Below, piece by piece: positions 8,493-17,078 of a DNA stretch of 64,000 nucleotides. The position numbers were made by a program, and so were the translations under genes. The first letter of the stretch is position 1; the number at the start of each line of letters is the position of its first letter. The notes beneath the pieces are model-generated. The model made no database searches. It was given only the letters and a program-made list of their open reading frames with translations, and was not told where the DNA came from. The DNA is taken from NCBI RefSeq assembly GCF_050871315.1, contig NZ_JBJLRE010000023.1. One strand, given 5' to 3'. Source of the stretch: Kineococcus gynurae. Lineage in GTDB: Bacteria; Actinomycetota; Actinomycetes; Actinomycetales; Kineococcaceae.

Positions 8493-9131
8493 GTGACGTC
8501 GCGCTCCGACGAGCTGCTGACCGCAACGACCCAGCACCTGGAGATCACCGTCATCAGCGTGCTGGTGGGGCTGGTCGTCGCGTTCCCGCTGGCCCTGCTC
8601 GTGCGCCGGACGCGCGTCCTGAAGGGGGCGCTGCTCGGGGCCACGACGGTCCTCTACGCGATCCCCTCGCTGGCCCTCATCCCGGCGATGGTGCCCTTCA
8701 CGGGGCTGAGCCTCGCGACCGTCGTCGTGCCGTTGATCCTGTACTCGTTGGTGGTCCTGCTGCGCAACATCCTGGCGGGCCTCGACGCCGTGCCCGCCGC
8801 GGTCCTCGACGCGGCCCGAGGCATGGGCTACGGGCCGGGGCGGTTGCTCTGGTCGGTGGAGCTGCCGCTGGCCCTCCCGGCGATCGTGGCCGGGGTCCGC
8901 ATCGCGACGGTGTCGACGGTGGCGATGGCGACCATCGGGTCCCTCGTCGGGTTCGGGGGCCTGGGGAACCTGCTGCTGCAGGGGCAGCGCTCGTTCTTCA
9001 ACGCCCAGGTCCTCACCGCCGCGGTGGCCGTCGTCGTCCTGGCCCTCGTGCTCGACCTGCTGCTGCTCGCGGTGCAACGGGCGCTGAGCCCGCGCCGCCG
9101 GGCCCGGACCGCGGTGGAGGTGGACGCCTGA
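8493..9131 (+). CDS. Compatible-solute ABC transporter permease (first)
   Basis: OpuCB/ProW-type permease with about five or six membrane spans and the EAA-type loop LDAARGMGYGPGRLLWSVELP that contacts the ATPase. The first canonical start is the GTG at 8493, giving 212 residues, a usual family length. Coding-looking sequence continues upstream in frame (NCLARNDWICSDYV), resembling the N-terminus I recall from actinobacterial homologues, but no ATG, GTG or TTG precedes it within the intergenic region. A GGAGGG at 8394-8399 sits nine bases before an ATC at 8409, so a rare start codon is conceivable. The stop overlaps the next permease start (TGATG). Confidence 0.8.
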   Translation: MTSRSDELLTATTQHLEITVISVLVGLVVAFPLALLVRRTRVLKGALLGATTVLYAIPSLALIPAMVPFTGLSLATVVVPLILYSLVVLLRNILAGLDAVPAAVLDAARGMGYGPGRLLWSVELPLALPAIVAGVRIATVSTVAMATIGSLVGFGGLGNLLLQGQRSFFNAQVLTAAVAVVVLALVLDLLLLAVQRALSPRRRARTAVEVDA

Positions 9132-9883
9132 TGGAATGGATCACGCTCGTCACCTCCTACCTCGGCGACCCGGCGAGCTGGCGCGGGCCCAACGGTCTGG
9201 GGCTGCGGCTGGGGGAGCACGTGGGGCTCTCGCTGCTCGCGATCGTGCTGGCGGTCGTCGTCACCGTGCCGGTCGCGATCCTCCTCGGGCACGTCGGCAA
9301 GGGGGGTGGGCTCGCGATCGCCCTGGGCAACATCGGTCGGGCGGTCCCCGTCCTCGCCCTCATCGCGTTGTTCTTCCTGCTCCCGGCCCCGCTGGGGGCC
9401 AACGACGTGTCGGTGGTCCTGGCGCTGGCGCTCTTCTCGGTCCCCCCGTTGCTGATCAACACCTACGTGGGGATGCGCGGGGTCGACGCCGCCACGGTCG
9501 ACGCGGCCCGCGGCATGGGGATGTCGGCCCGGCAGCTGGTGACCCGGGTCGAGGTCCCGCTGGCCGCCCCGCTGATCTTCACCGGCATCCGGCTGGCCGC
9601 CCTGCAGACGATCGCGACCGCCTCGGTGGCCGGCATCGTCGGGGGGCCCGGGCTGGGGCGCATCGTCAGCGAGGGGTTCACCGTCCAGGACCCGAGCCGC
9701 TACCTCTCCGGCGCCCTGCTGATCGCCGTCCTCGCCCTCGCGGCCGAGGCCCTGCTGGCGCTGCTGCAGCGTCGGGCGGACCCGGCCCGGCGCTCGCGCG
9801 GCCGCCGGGACCGGACGCCGGATCCCGACACGCGCCCGGATGCGGATGCCGATGTCGGACCCGTGGGGTCTACTGCCATCTGA
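9131..9883 (+). CDS. Compatible-solute ABC transporter permease (second)
   Basis: A 250-residue inner-membrane permease with six likely spans and a second EAA motif (VDAARGMGMSARQLVTRVEVP). The ATG shares one base with the preceding stop, so translation is coupled to the first permease. The last 30 residues are charged and poorly conserved in appearance (Arg/Asp-rich). Together with the first permease it forms a heterodimeric channel of the OpuC/ProU kind. Confidence 0.9.
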   Translation: MEWITLVTSYLGDPASWRGPNGLGLRLGEHVGLSLLAIVLAVVVTVPVAILLGHVGKGGGLAIALGNIGRAVPVLALIALFFLLPAPLGANDVSVVLALALFSVPPLLINTYVGMRGVDAATVDAARGMGMSARQLVTRVEVPLAAPLIFTGIRLAALQTIATASVAGIVGGPGLGRIVSEGFTVQDPSRYLSGALLIAVLALAAEALLALLQRRADPARRSRGRRDRTPDPDTRPDADADVGPVGSTAI

Positions 9884-9969
9884 CCGAGAGAGCGGCCGCG
9901 GGCGGGACCCGTCGGCGGGCCGCCGGACACGCGTGGGGGCGACCCCACGGGACACAGAAGGTGGCCACC

Positions 9970-10932
9970 ATGCCCCAGCCGCGATCCTTCGGGCGCCGCA
10001 GTCTCGCCCTCGCCGCCTCCAGCCTCCTGCTGGTCGGCGCCTGCTCCAGCCCCGACGAGGTCTCCGCCCCGACGACCACCGGTGCGGGGAGTGGGACCGA
10101 GGGCACGGCCCTGGTGGTCGGCGGGTCCGACGCCTCCGAGATGCAGATCATGCAGAACATCTACGCGGGCCTGTTGGAGGGCGCCGGGTACACGGTCACG
10201 ATCAAGTCGGCCGGGGAGCGCGCGGTCTACGCCCCGGCGTTGGAGTCCGGCGAGATCGACGTCGTCCCCGAATACGCCGCGTCGATGGCCGAGTACCTGA
10301 ACCGGACGGCGAACGGGTCCGACGCGGCCCCCATCGCCACCAACGAGGCCTCGACCACCATCCAGGCGATGACCCCGCTGGCCGAGGCCGCCGGGCTGAC
10401 GGTGCTGACCCCGGCCCAGGCCCAGAACACCAACGGGTTCTACGTCACCAAGACGTTCTCCGACGACAACGGGGTCACGACGCTGTCCCAGCTCGCCGCC
10501 CGCAACCAGCCCGTCGTCCTGGCCGCGGGCGACGACTGCCGCGAGAACACGTTCTGCCAGCCGGGCCTGGAGCGGGTCTACGGGCTGCAGATCTCCTCGC
10601 TCACCGGCGACCCCTACGGCAGCGCCTCGGCCAAGCAGAAGGTCGTGGACGGGGCCGCGCAGCTGGGCGAGACCGGGACGACCGACGGCACGCTGGACGC
10701 GCTGGGCCTGGTCCTGCTCGAGGACGACAAGAACTTGCAGGCCGCGGACAACCTGGTGCCGATCGTGAACACCGAGAAGGCGTCCGACCCCAAGATCGCC
10801 GACGCCCTGAACAAGCTGGCCCCTGTCCTCACGACCGAGGACCTGGCCGAGCTGAACCTCAAGGTCGACGCCCAGCGCGAGCGCCCGGCCGACGTGGCCA
10901 AGGAGTGGCTGGAGGAGAAGGGCCTGGTCTGA
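9970..10932 (+). CDS. Compatible-solute ABC transporter substrate-binding lipoprotein
   Basis: A 320-residue OpuCC/ProX-like binding protein that captures quaternary amines outside the membrane. The signal peptide ends in LLLVGACSS with the lipidated cysteine at residue 25. The mature protein has features of the family, such as GGSDASEMQIMQNIYAGLLEG and SGEIDVVPEYAASMAEYL. The chosen ATG has an AGGTGG ribosome site six bases upstream; a GTG three codons earlier is less well placed. It is 86 bases behind the second permease and probably in the same transcript. Regulation by osmotic stress is expected from the family, but no operator is apparent. Confidence 0.88.
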   Translation: MPQPRSFGRRSLALAASSLLLVGACSSPDEVSAPTTTGAGSGTEGTALVVGGSDASEMQIMQNIYAGLLEGAGYTVTIKSAGERAVYAPALESGEIDVVPEYAASMAEYLNRTANGSDAAPIATNEASTTIQAMTPLAEAAGLTVLTPAQAQNTNGFYVTKTFSDDNGVTTLSQLAARNQPVVLAAGDDCRENTFCQPGLERVYGLQISSLTGDPYGSASAKQKVVDGAAQLGETGTTDGTLDALGLVLLEDDKNLQAADNLVPIVNTEKASDPKIADALNKLAPVLTTEDLAELNLKVDAQRERPADVAKEWLEEKGLV

Positions 10933-10981
10933 GGGCCGGTCAGCGGGTCGGTCCGCCCCCGGGTGGGGCAGGCTGGGGGGC

Positions 10982-11470
10982 ATGGAACCAGCGGAACCGT
11001 TCGCCCCGACCGACGTCCGGTGGCACGCCGTGTCCCCCCGGCTGGCGACGGTCGAGCGGATCGTGCTCGCGATCGTCTGCGGGGCGGTCACGGTGGTGCT
11101 CGTCGTCCTCGCCGCGCTGCTCACCCCGTGGATCGCCACCGGTCTGGTCGCGGTCGCCGCGTTCTTCGGGTGGCAGTGGTGGTTGGTGGGTCGCCAGGCC
11201 CGCGCCTGGGGGTACGCCGAGCGTGACGACGACCTGCTGGTGCGCAAGGGCATCCTGTTCCGTTCCCTGGTCGTCGTCCCCTACGGACGGCTGCAGTTCG
11301 TCGACGTCCAGGCCGGCCCGCTGGACCGTCGGTTCGGCATCGCCAAGGTGCAGCTGCACACCGCCTCCCCGGCCACCGACGCCCTGATCCCCGGCCTGGT
11401 GCCGGAGGAGGCGGCCCGGCTGCGCGACCGGCTCGCGGCGCGCGGCGAGGCGAGGCTGGCGGGGCTGTGA
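10982..11470 (+). CDS. Bacterial PH domain membrane protein (YdbS-like)
   Basis: A 162-residue protein with two membrane segments (about residues 26-50 and 52-70) followed by one bPH2 domain, recognisable from DDLLVRKGILFRSLVVVPYGR and LQFVDVQAGPLDRRFGIA. Paired with the next gene, it matches the ydbS-ydbT arrangement of Bacillus. The molecular role is not established. The ATG at 10982 lies seven bases after CAGGCT, a plausible leaderless promoter. The stop overlaps the next GTG by four bases. Confidence 0.8.
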   Translation: MEPAEPFAPTDVRWHAVSPRLATVERIVLAIVCGAVTVVLVVLAALLTPWIATGLVAVAAFFGWQWWLVGRQARAWGYAERDDDLLVRKGILFRSLVVVPYGRLQFVDVQAGPLDRRFGIAKVQLHTASPATDALIPGLVPEEAARLRDRLAARGEARLAGL

Positions 11471-13002
11471 GCGAGCTCGACGCCCCGACCCGCGCGGTCC
11501 TGGCCGACCAGGGGTGGCGTCGGCTGCACCGGATCACCCCGGTGCTGAAGGCGTGGAAGGTCCTGGCGGTCGGCCTCGTCCTGCTGGCGCAGCAGGGGCT
11601 CGACGACCTCCTCCGGGCGCGGTTGCCCGGCTGGCTGCTGCTCGTCTCGGTCCTCGGGGGGCTGGTGCTGCTCGCGCTCGTCGGGGCGGGGTGGAGCGCC
11701 GTCGCCTGGCGGCGGACGCGCTACCGGATCGACGACGAGGCGGTGCGCCTCGAGCAGGGGGTCTTCTGGCGCCAGGCCCGCAGCGCCCAGCTCGACCGCC
11801 TGCAGGCCGTCGACGTGGTGCGTCCGCTGCTGGGTCGGATCTTCGGACTGGCCGAGCTCCAGCTCGAGGTCGCCGGGGGTACCGGGAGCCGCATGTCCCT
11901 GGCCTACCTCACCGAGGCCGAGGCCCAGCGGGTGCGCAACGCGTTGCTGGCCGCTGCGGCGGGGGTGCGCGTCGAGGCCGGGCAGGAGGTCCCGGAGGCC
12001 CCGCAGCGCGCCGTGGCCGAGGTCCCGCCGGGTCGGCTGGTGGCCTCGACCCTGGCCAGCGGGTGGACCCTGCTGGCCCTCCTGGTCGTGGCCGGGGCCG
12101 TCGTCGCGGTGGTGTGGACCCGCAGCCTCGCGCCGCTGACCGGGATCGCCGCCCCGGCGATCGGCCTGGTGTCCGTGGTGTGGCAGCGGTTCTCGAACGG
12201 TTTCGGTTTCTCCGTCGCGGAGTCGCCCGACGGGCTGCGGCTGCGCCACGGGCTGCTCACCCAGCGCGCGCAGACCGTCCCGCCGGGGCGGGTGCAGGCG
12301 CTGCGGATCTCCCAGCCGCTGCTCTGGCGACGGGCGGGGTGGTGGACGGTGTCGGTGAACGTGGCCGGTTACGCCGGTTCCGGGTCCTCGGGGGAGGAGG
12401 GCACCCGCGGGACGGTGCTCCTGCCGGTCGGCACGACCGAGGACCTCGGCCGGGTGCTGGCGGTCGTCCTGCCGGGCATCGGTCTCCACGAGGTCGTGCC
12501 CGAGTCGGGGGCGGCGGTGGACGCCTCGGCTCCCGCGTCGGGAGAGCAGCGGCGCTCGGCGGACGTGCTGCGGGCCGGGTTGCACGGGACCGGCACCGAC
12601 GGCGGGTTCACCCCCGCCCCGCGCCCGGCCCGGTGGCTGGACCCGGTCGCCTGGCGGCGCCACGGGTTCCTCGTGACCGACGGGGCCCTGCTGGCCCGCA
12701 GCGGTCGGCTCGTGCGGTCCCTCGTCGTGGTCCCGAACGAGCGCACGCAGTCGCTGGGGCTGCGGCAGGGGCCGGTGCAGCGCCGGCTGGGCCTGGCGAG
12801 CTTCCTGCTGCACTCGACCCCGGGTCCCGTCACCCCGCGGGTGGACCACCTCGACGCGCAGGTGGCCGCCGCGCTGCTGGAGGAGCAGGGGCGCCGGTCG
12901 CGGGCGGCCCGGGCCGCGGCGGGACCGGAGCGCTGGATGCGGTCGCCCCACCGGCCGAGCGTCGCGCCCGCCCCGCCCGGGGACGGGGCGCAGCGGGACT
13001 GA
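11467..13002 (+). CDS. Multi-bPH2-domain membrane protein (YdbT-like)
   Basis: A 511-residue integral membrane protein, translationally coupled to the preceding one-domain protein. It contains at least three bPH2 repeats, each centred on a YRIDDEAVRLEQGVFWR- or GFLVTDGALLARSGRLVR-like strand pair followed by RLQAVDVV-, RVQALRISQ- or RTQSLGLRQ-like segments. The repeats are separated by hydrophobic segments near residues 28-75 and 195-235. YdbT homologues are thought to act in envelope stress or secreted-peptide tolerance, but that is not demonstrable here. Confidence 0.8.
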   Translation: MSELDAPTRAVLADQGWRRLHRITPVLKAWKVLAVGLVLLAQQGLDDLLRARLPGWLLLVSVLGGLVLLALVGAGWSAVAWRRTRYRIDDEAVRLEQGVFWRQARSAQLDRLQAVDVVRPLLGRIFGLAELQLEVAGGTGSRMSLAYLTEAEAQRVRNALLAAAAGVRVEAGQEVPEAPQRAVAEVPPGRLVASTLASGWTLLALLVVAGAVVAVVWTRSLAPLTGIAAPAIGLVSVVWQRFSNGFGFSVAESPDGLRLRHGLLTQRAQTVPPGRVQALRISQPLLWRRAGWWTVSVNVAGYAGSGSSGEEGTRGTVLLPVGTTEDLGRVLAVVLPGIGLHEVVPESGAAVDASAPASGEQRRSADVLRAGLHGTGTDGGFTPAPRPARWLDPVAWRRHGFLVTDGALLARSGRLVRSLVVVPNERTQSLGLRQGPVQRRLGLASFLLHSTPGPVTPRVDHLDAQVAAALLEEQGRRSRAARAAAGPERWMRSPHRPSVAPAPPGDGAQRD

Positions 13003-13005
13003 CGG

Positions 13006-13170
13006 TCAGCGCGGCGGGTTCTTCTTGAACCGCTTCTGCACCTGGGCGAGACCGGAGTCGATCTTGCGCCGGGTGTTGGGGTCGCTGGCCATCTGCTGGG
13101 CCTTGCGGGTGACCTGACCGGCCACCTTCTGGCCCTTCGGGGAGTTGAGGAACGACGTCAGTTTGCCCAT
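13006..13170 (-). CDS. Small basic protein of unknown function
   Basis: A 54-codon-scale open frame beginning MGKLTSFLNSPKGQKVAG and ending VQKRFKKNPPR; lysine/arginine-rich and probably helical. A GTG four codons earlier (13182) is an alternative start. The composition is unlike a random antisense frame in this GC-rich DNA (many Lys, Gln and Asn codons, all with G/C third bases), which supports it as a gene. It is convergent with the PH-domain gene and lies just downstream of the methyltransferase on the same strand. Function not recognised. Confidence 0.55.
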   Translation of the reverse strand: MGKLTSFLNSPKGQKVAGQVTRKAQQMASDPNTRRKIDSGLAQVQKRFKKNPPR

Positions 13171-13189
13171 GAGGTTCGCCACGGCCCGA

Positions 13190-13927
13190 TCAACGCCCCT
13201 CGTCCCCGTCCGGTTCCCGGCGCAGCACGAGGGCGACGTCGGTGACCGCGAAGAGGAATTCCCCGGCCTGGGCGGCCGAACGCAGGTCCTCGACCCACCC
13301 GGCGGCCCGCGCGGCCAGACGGGTGTCGTCGCGGACGGCGGCGAGGATGCCGGTCGCGACCTTCCAGGCCACCGAGCCCTCGTCGAAGCGCCGGTGCGGG
13401 TCGGCCCAGGAGTGCACGGCCTCGAGGCGGAAGGCGCTGCGGGCCGCGTGCCGCAGCAGCTTGCGGCCGGCGAACCCGTCGACCCGGACCCCCGCCTGCG
13501 GCGGCGCGGCGACGAACCGGTCCAGCAGCTCGCGGGTCAGGCTGTCGTCCCCGGCGGTGAACAACGCGGTGTCCCAGTCGGAATGGGTCAGGACCGCGAC
13601 CCCGCCCGGGCGCAGCACGCGGTGCATCTCGCCCAGGTGCGCGTCCACCCCGTCGTCGTCGAGGTGCTCCAGCACGTTGACCGAGACGGCGACGTCGGCG
13701 CCGCCGTCGGCCAGGGGGAGCGACTCCAGCGGGGAGATGTGCGCCCGCACCCGGGGGTCCAGGAGCAGGTCGTCGTCGAGGACCGAACCCGCGTCGACCG
13801 CGTGCACGGTCCCGGCGCCGGCCGCCAGGAGGGCGCGCGTGCTGCGACCGCTGCCGCAGCCGAGGTCGACGGCGACGGCACCGGCGGCCGGGGCCGCGAG
13901 CGCCGCGACGTTGTCGAAACGTCCCAC
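13190..13927 (-). CDS. Class I SAM-dependent methyltransferase
   Basis: A 245-residue cytosolic methyltransferase. The SAM-binding motif I is VDLGCGSGRSTRALL, the acidic motif II is HAVDAG, and ADVAVSVNVLEHL and LRPGGVAVLTH follow in the usual order. The substrate is unknown. The GTG at 13927 follows a TAAGGT -10 box by seven bases, suggesting a leaderless transcript. It is divergent from the GH26-like gene that opens the polysaccharide region. Confidence 0.75.
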   Translation of the reverse strand: MGRFDNVAALAAPAAGAVAVDLGCGSGRSTRALLAAGAGTVHAVDAGSVLDDDLLLDPRVRAHISPLESLPLADGGADVAVSVNVLEHLDDDGVDAHLGEMHRVLRPGGVAVLTHSDWDTALFTAGDDSLTRELLDRFVAAPPQAGVRVDGFAGRKLLRHAARSAFRLEAVHSWADPHRRFDEGSVAWKVATGILAAVRDDTRLAARAAGWVEDLRSAAQAGEFLFAVTDVALVLRREPDGDEGR

Positions 13928-14155
13928 GTCACGGACCTTAGGGCCTGCCCGGACCGACGCCTCGGCGAGGCGCGGCTCAGGGACCTCTCAGCGCCCGGGG
14001 CGCACCCTGGGAACCGATCGGTCCGACCGGTCGTCCGTCGGGGTGACCGGACCCTGACGCGGCGAGAGGGTTTCGGGGAACCGGCCTACGCTGGGGCCCG
14101 TCGGCTCCGCGGGGGTGGACCGGTCGACGACGTGATGACAGGGGAGGACGACCCG

Positions 14156-15322
14156 GTGGTGGACACGACTCAGAGCGCCCAGGCGCAGCCGGCGCCCGAG
14201 CCGCCGCGGCGGCCCCGCGGCCCGGGCCGGCGCTGGCTGATCGGTGCCGGCGCAGCGGTGGTGGCGGGCGGTGCCGGGGTGGCCTGGTGGGCCTCCGACC
14301 GCGACGGACGGCCGACGGCCTCCCCGTCCACGGGTCCGGGGGCGACCGGGTCGACGGGGGAGTGGGCCCCTCGCGAGCCCGCCGACGCCGTGGACCTGGA
14401 CAGCAAGTGGATCGGGACCTACCGCAGCCACGACGTGGTCGACCTGGAGCAGTTCGGCGACTTCGTCTCCCAGCCCGTCGCGGTCGGGGTGGTCTTCACC
14501 TCCCAGACCGACTGGCACGACCTGACCCACCCGTGGTTCGCCAACGACGCCCCCGAGGGGCAGGACTGGGGCGCGTGGGTCCGGGAGGCCCCGGACAGCC
14601 GCAAGCTCAGCATCGCGGTGCACCTGGCCCCCGAGGACCCCGACGACGACTGGCGCGAGCGCGGCGCCGCGGGCGAGTACGACTCCTACTGGGTGGACCT
14701 GGGCGAGAACCTGGTCTCGCTGGGGCTCGGCTCCTCGATCCTGCGCCTCGGCTGGGAGATGAACGGCACCTGGTACGAGAACCACTACGTGGGGGAGTCC
14801 GAGGAGCAGCGGGAGGCCTGGAAGGCCTACTTCCGCCGGATCGTGCGGGCCGTCGAGGTGCCCGGCTCCGACTTCGAGATCGACTTCTGCATCGCCGAGG
14901 GGCCGCAGAACTCCGTCGACATCTCCGAGCTCTACCCCGGCGACGAGTACGTCGACATCATCGGGGTCGACGTCTACGACTCCTACATCGCGCCGATCGA
15001 CCCGGACGCCCGGTGGCAGGCCAAGGGCGAGAAGATGAACAGCGTCGCCGAGGTGGTGCGCTTCGCCGCCGAGCGCAACAAGCCGCTGAGCTTCCCGGAA
15101 TGGGCGATGGTCGCCGAGGGCGACACCCAGGGCGGCGGCGACAGCCCCGAGTTCATCGACCAGATGGCCGACGTCATCGCCGGCAACCCGGTCCGCTACC
15201 AGGCCTACTTCGACGTCCCGGACGGCGGGGTGGGCATGACCCTGAGCGACGCCCCGCGCGGCGCGGCCGCCTTCCGGGAGCGCTTCGGGCCCGGCGGCGA
15301 CGCCGCGCCCACGGACGCCTGA
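14156..15322 (+). CDS. Membrane-anchored GH26-like glycoside hydrolase (first)
   Basis: A 388-residue enzyme with an N-terminal Arg-rich cytoplasmic tail and a hydrophobic anchor (about residues 24-46), then a TIM-barrel region resembling GH26 beta-mannanases. GWEMNGTWYENH places the putative acid/base Glu at residue 201, and SFPEWAM the putative nucleophile at residue 315. I chose the GTG at 14156, which sits nine bases after GGGGAGG; an ATG at 14135 has no ribosome site. A likely role is trimming or releasing the exopolysaccharide made by the surrounding genes. It is convergent with the polymerase gene (six bases apart). Confidence 0.75.
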   Translation: MVDTTQSAQAQPAPEPPRRPRGPGRRWLIGAGAAVVAGGAGVAWWASDRDGRPTASPSTGPGATGSTGEWAPREPADAVDLDSKWIGTYRSHDVVDLEQFGDFVSQPVAVGVVFTSQTDWHDLTHPWFANDAPEGQDWGAWVREAPDSRKLSIAVHLAPEDPDDDWRERGAAGEYDSYWVDLGENLVSLGLGSSILRLGWEMNGTWYENHYVGESEEQREAWKAYFRRIVRAVEVPGSDFEIDFCIAEGPQNSVDISELYPGDEYVDIIGVDVYDSYIAPIDPDARWQAKGEKMNSVAEVVRFAAERNKPLSFPEWAMVAEGDTQGGGDSPEFIDQMADVIAGNPVRYQAYFDVPDGGVGMTLSDAPRGAAAFRERFGPGGDAAPTDA

Positions 15323-15328
15323 CGCTGC

Positions 15329-16744
15329 TCAGCGGGCCCGGGAGCGTCCCGGGTCGACGCCGTTGGGCGAGGCGGGGGTGACGGTGACCCCGGTCGCCGC
15401 CGCCCCCGCGTCCACGGGGGCGGTCGGCGCCGCCCGCATCGCCTCGCGCCGCTCGTCGTCGAGCACCTGCTCGAAGCGGTGGCCGATGAACATCGAGATG
15501 AGCGGCACGAAGACGTAGAGCACCTGCGGCTGCAGGAGGCTGCCGGTCAGCAGGGCGCTGCCGAAGACCGCCGACCAGCCGAGCGTCGGCGAGGGGCAGC
15601 GGCGCACCCAGACGAGGGCCACGAAGACGCAGAACAGCACGGCCGCGGGGATCCCGTACTCGAGGACGAGTTTCGCGACCCCGGAGAAGTTGATGGGCAG
15701 TTTCGTCAGCTCGAGGATCTGGTTGGCCAGGGCGTCGGCGAACCCCGCCCCCTTGCCGAGCAGCATCGTCACGGGCTGCTCCGACCAGATCCGGCCGATC
15801 TCCTCGTAGGGCAGGACGAAGCGCAGGTTGCCGCTGGAGTTCGTCGACGACGTCTCGGTGGAGCGCTTCAGGAAGATCTGACCGAACGGCGACAGCAGCA
15901 CCGCGACGCCGACGACGACGGCCGCGACGACGATGCGCAGCGTCCACAGCCCGCCCCGGCGCAGCGCCAGCACGCCCATCCCGAAGACGGCGAACAGCAG
16001 GCCCGTCCCCGAGATGGTGCAGGCCAGCGCCGCGGCCAGGACCAGGCCGCGCACGACGCCGCCCCGGCGGACCAGCACGCTGAGCAGGGCGACCGCGAGG
16101 AACTGCGCGAAGATCGAGGGCTCGTTGAAGAAGAACCCGTTCGCCTTGATGATCGGCGATCCGTACTCGACCGGGTACGACGTGTTGTAACCGGTGAACA
16201 GGAAGTTCTCCGGGACGACCGAGAGCACGTAGTCCTGGTAGGTCCAGACGCCGAGGGCCTGGGTCAGGGTCTGCAGGATCCCCAGGGCGCCGAAGAAGAC
16301 CATGAGGGACTCGAACCGGCGCAGCACGCGCGGGTAGAGGTGCCACCGTTCCGGGTGCAGCCGGATCGCGAAGGCGACCCAGATCACCGGCAGGTACAGC
16401 AGCGACGTCAGGCTGCCGGAGCGGTTCAGCAGGAGCGCGAGACCCGCTGCGAGAGAACAGACCGCGACCGCGACGAGGAACCAGCGGGTCGCGGCCGGAT
16501 TCTCCACCGCGTCGCCCTGGTACAGCAGGTAGGCGAGTCCGAGCAGCACGATCGGGACCGACAGCGACAACAACGGCCCGAGCGGCACGACGAATCGCTG
16601 CAGGAACGTGACCGAGATCAAACAGATCGTGACGACGGCCATGACGCGCCGGTCGGCGATGGAGTTGCTGGCCGCGGCCAGGAGCATCCGCGACTTCGCG
16701 GGGGCCTCGTCGGGCGTCGTCGCAGATGGTGCGGCAGGCGTCAC
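15329..16744 (-). CDS. O-antigen ligase/Wzy-like polysaccharide polymerase
   Basis: A 471-residue multi-span membrane protein (about ten to twelve hydrophobic segments) with a large central extracytoplasmic loop containing STETSSTNSSGNLRF, a layout typical of Wzy/WaaL-type polymerases. Its job would be joining lipid-linked repeat units outside the membrane. The start is a GTG with a GAGGAG ribosome site six bases upstream. The C-terminal 40 residues are Ala/Pro-rich. Assignment rests on topology and location beside Wzz- and Wzx-like genes, because primary-sequence motifs are weak in this family. Confidence 0.75.
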   Translation of the reverse strand: MTPAAPSATTPDEAPAKSRMLLAAASNSIADRRVMAVVTICLISVTFLQRFVVPLGPLLSLSVPIVLLGLAYLLYQGDAVENPAATRWFLVAVAVCSLAAGLALLLNRSGSLTSLLYLPVIWVAFAIRLHPERWHLYPRVLRRFESLMVFFGALGILQTLTQALGVWTYQDYVLSVVPENFLFTGYNTSYPVEYGSPIIKANGFFFNEPSIFAQFLAVALLSVLVRRGGVVRGLVLAAALACTISGTGLLFAVFGMGVLALRRGGLWTLRIVVAAVVVGVAVLLSPFGQIFLKRSTETSSTNSSGNLRFVLPYEEIGRIWSEQPVTMLLGKGAGFADALANQILELTKLPINFSGVAKLVLEYGIPAAVLFCVFVALVWVRRCPSPTLGWSAVFGSALLTGSLLQPQVLYVFVPLISMFIGHRFEQVLDDERREAMRAAPTAPVDAGAAATGVTVTPASPNGVDPGRSRAR

Positions 16745-17078
16745 AACAGCTCCTCGCGGCGGTTCATGGAGATCGGGTGAAGGCCCGGGACAGGGCCGTA
16801 AGAACGGTCACGGTCGGTCGGACGGACGGACCTTCCTGTGTCATGGTAGGCGCGCCGGGATGCGTCGGGGGGCGTCATCGTGGGTCGTAGGGCCGTCGGG
16901 GGGCGGTGGACGACCGCACCACACGTCCGGCCCAACGCGTCGTTGCTCCACGGGGGTGGCGGTCTGGGCCGGCCGGGTGCAAGCACGGTACGCGGCGCGA
17001 CGGCGATGGAAGGATGACGGCGCAGAACGGTGGCGAAGCGCCGCCCGCCGGGAACACCGGCCGATCAGGAGGAGATTC
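16745..17078. other. Divergent intergenic region between polymerase and Wzz-like genes
   Basis: These 334 bases separate two divergently transcribed polysaccharide genes and must hold both promoters. The ribosome sites at each edge are clear (GAGGAG for the polymerase, AGGAGGAG for the Wzz-like gene). No convincing -35/-10 pair or operator stands out, and no gene is supported; the open frames here have the Arg/Pro-rich look of non-coding GC-rich DNA. Confidence 0.5.

Noticed and set aside
17013..17078. Start of the Wzz-like protein at the ATG near 17013 (MTAQNGG...)
   Set aside because: That ATG is in another frame and leads into Arg/Pro-rich shadow sequence; the GTG at 17079 has AGGAGGAG and leads straight into the membrane segment.
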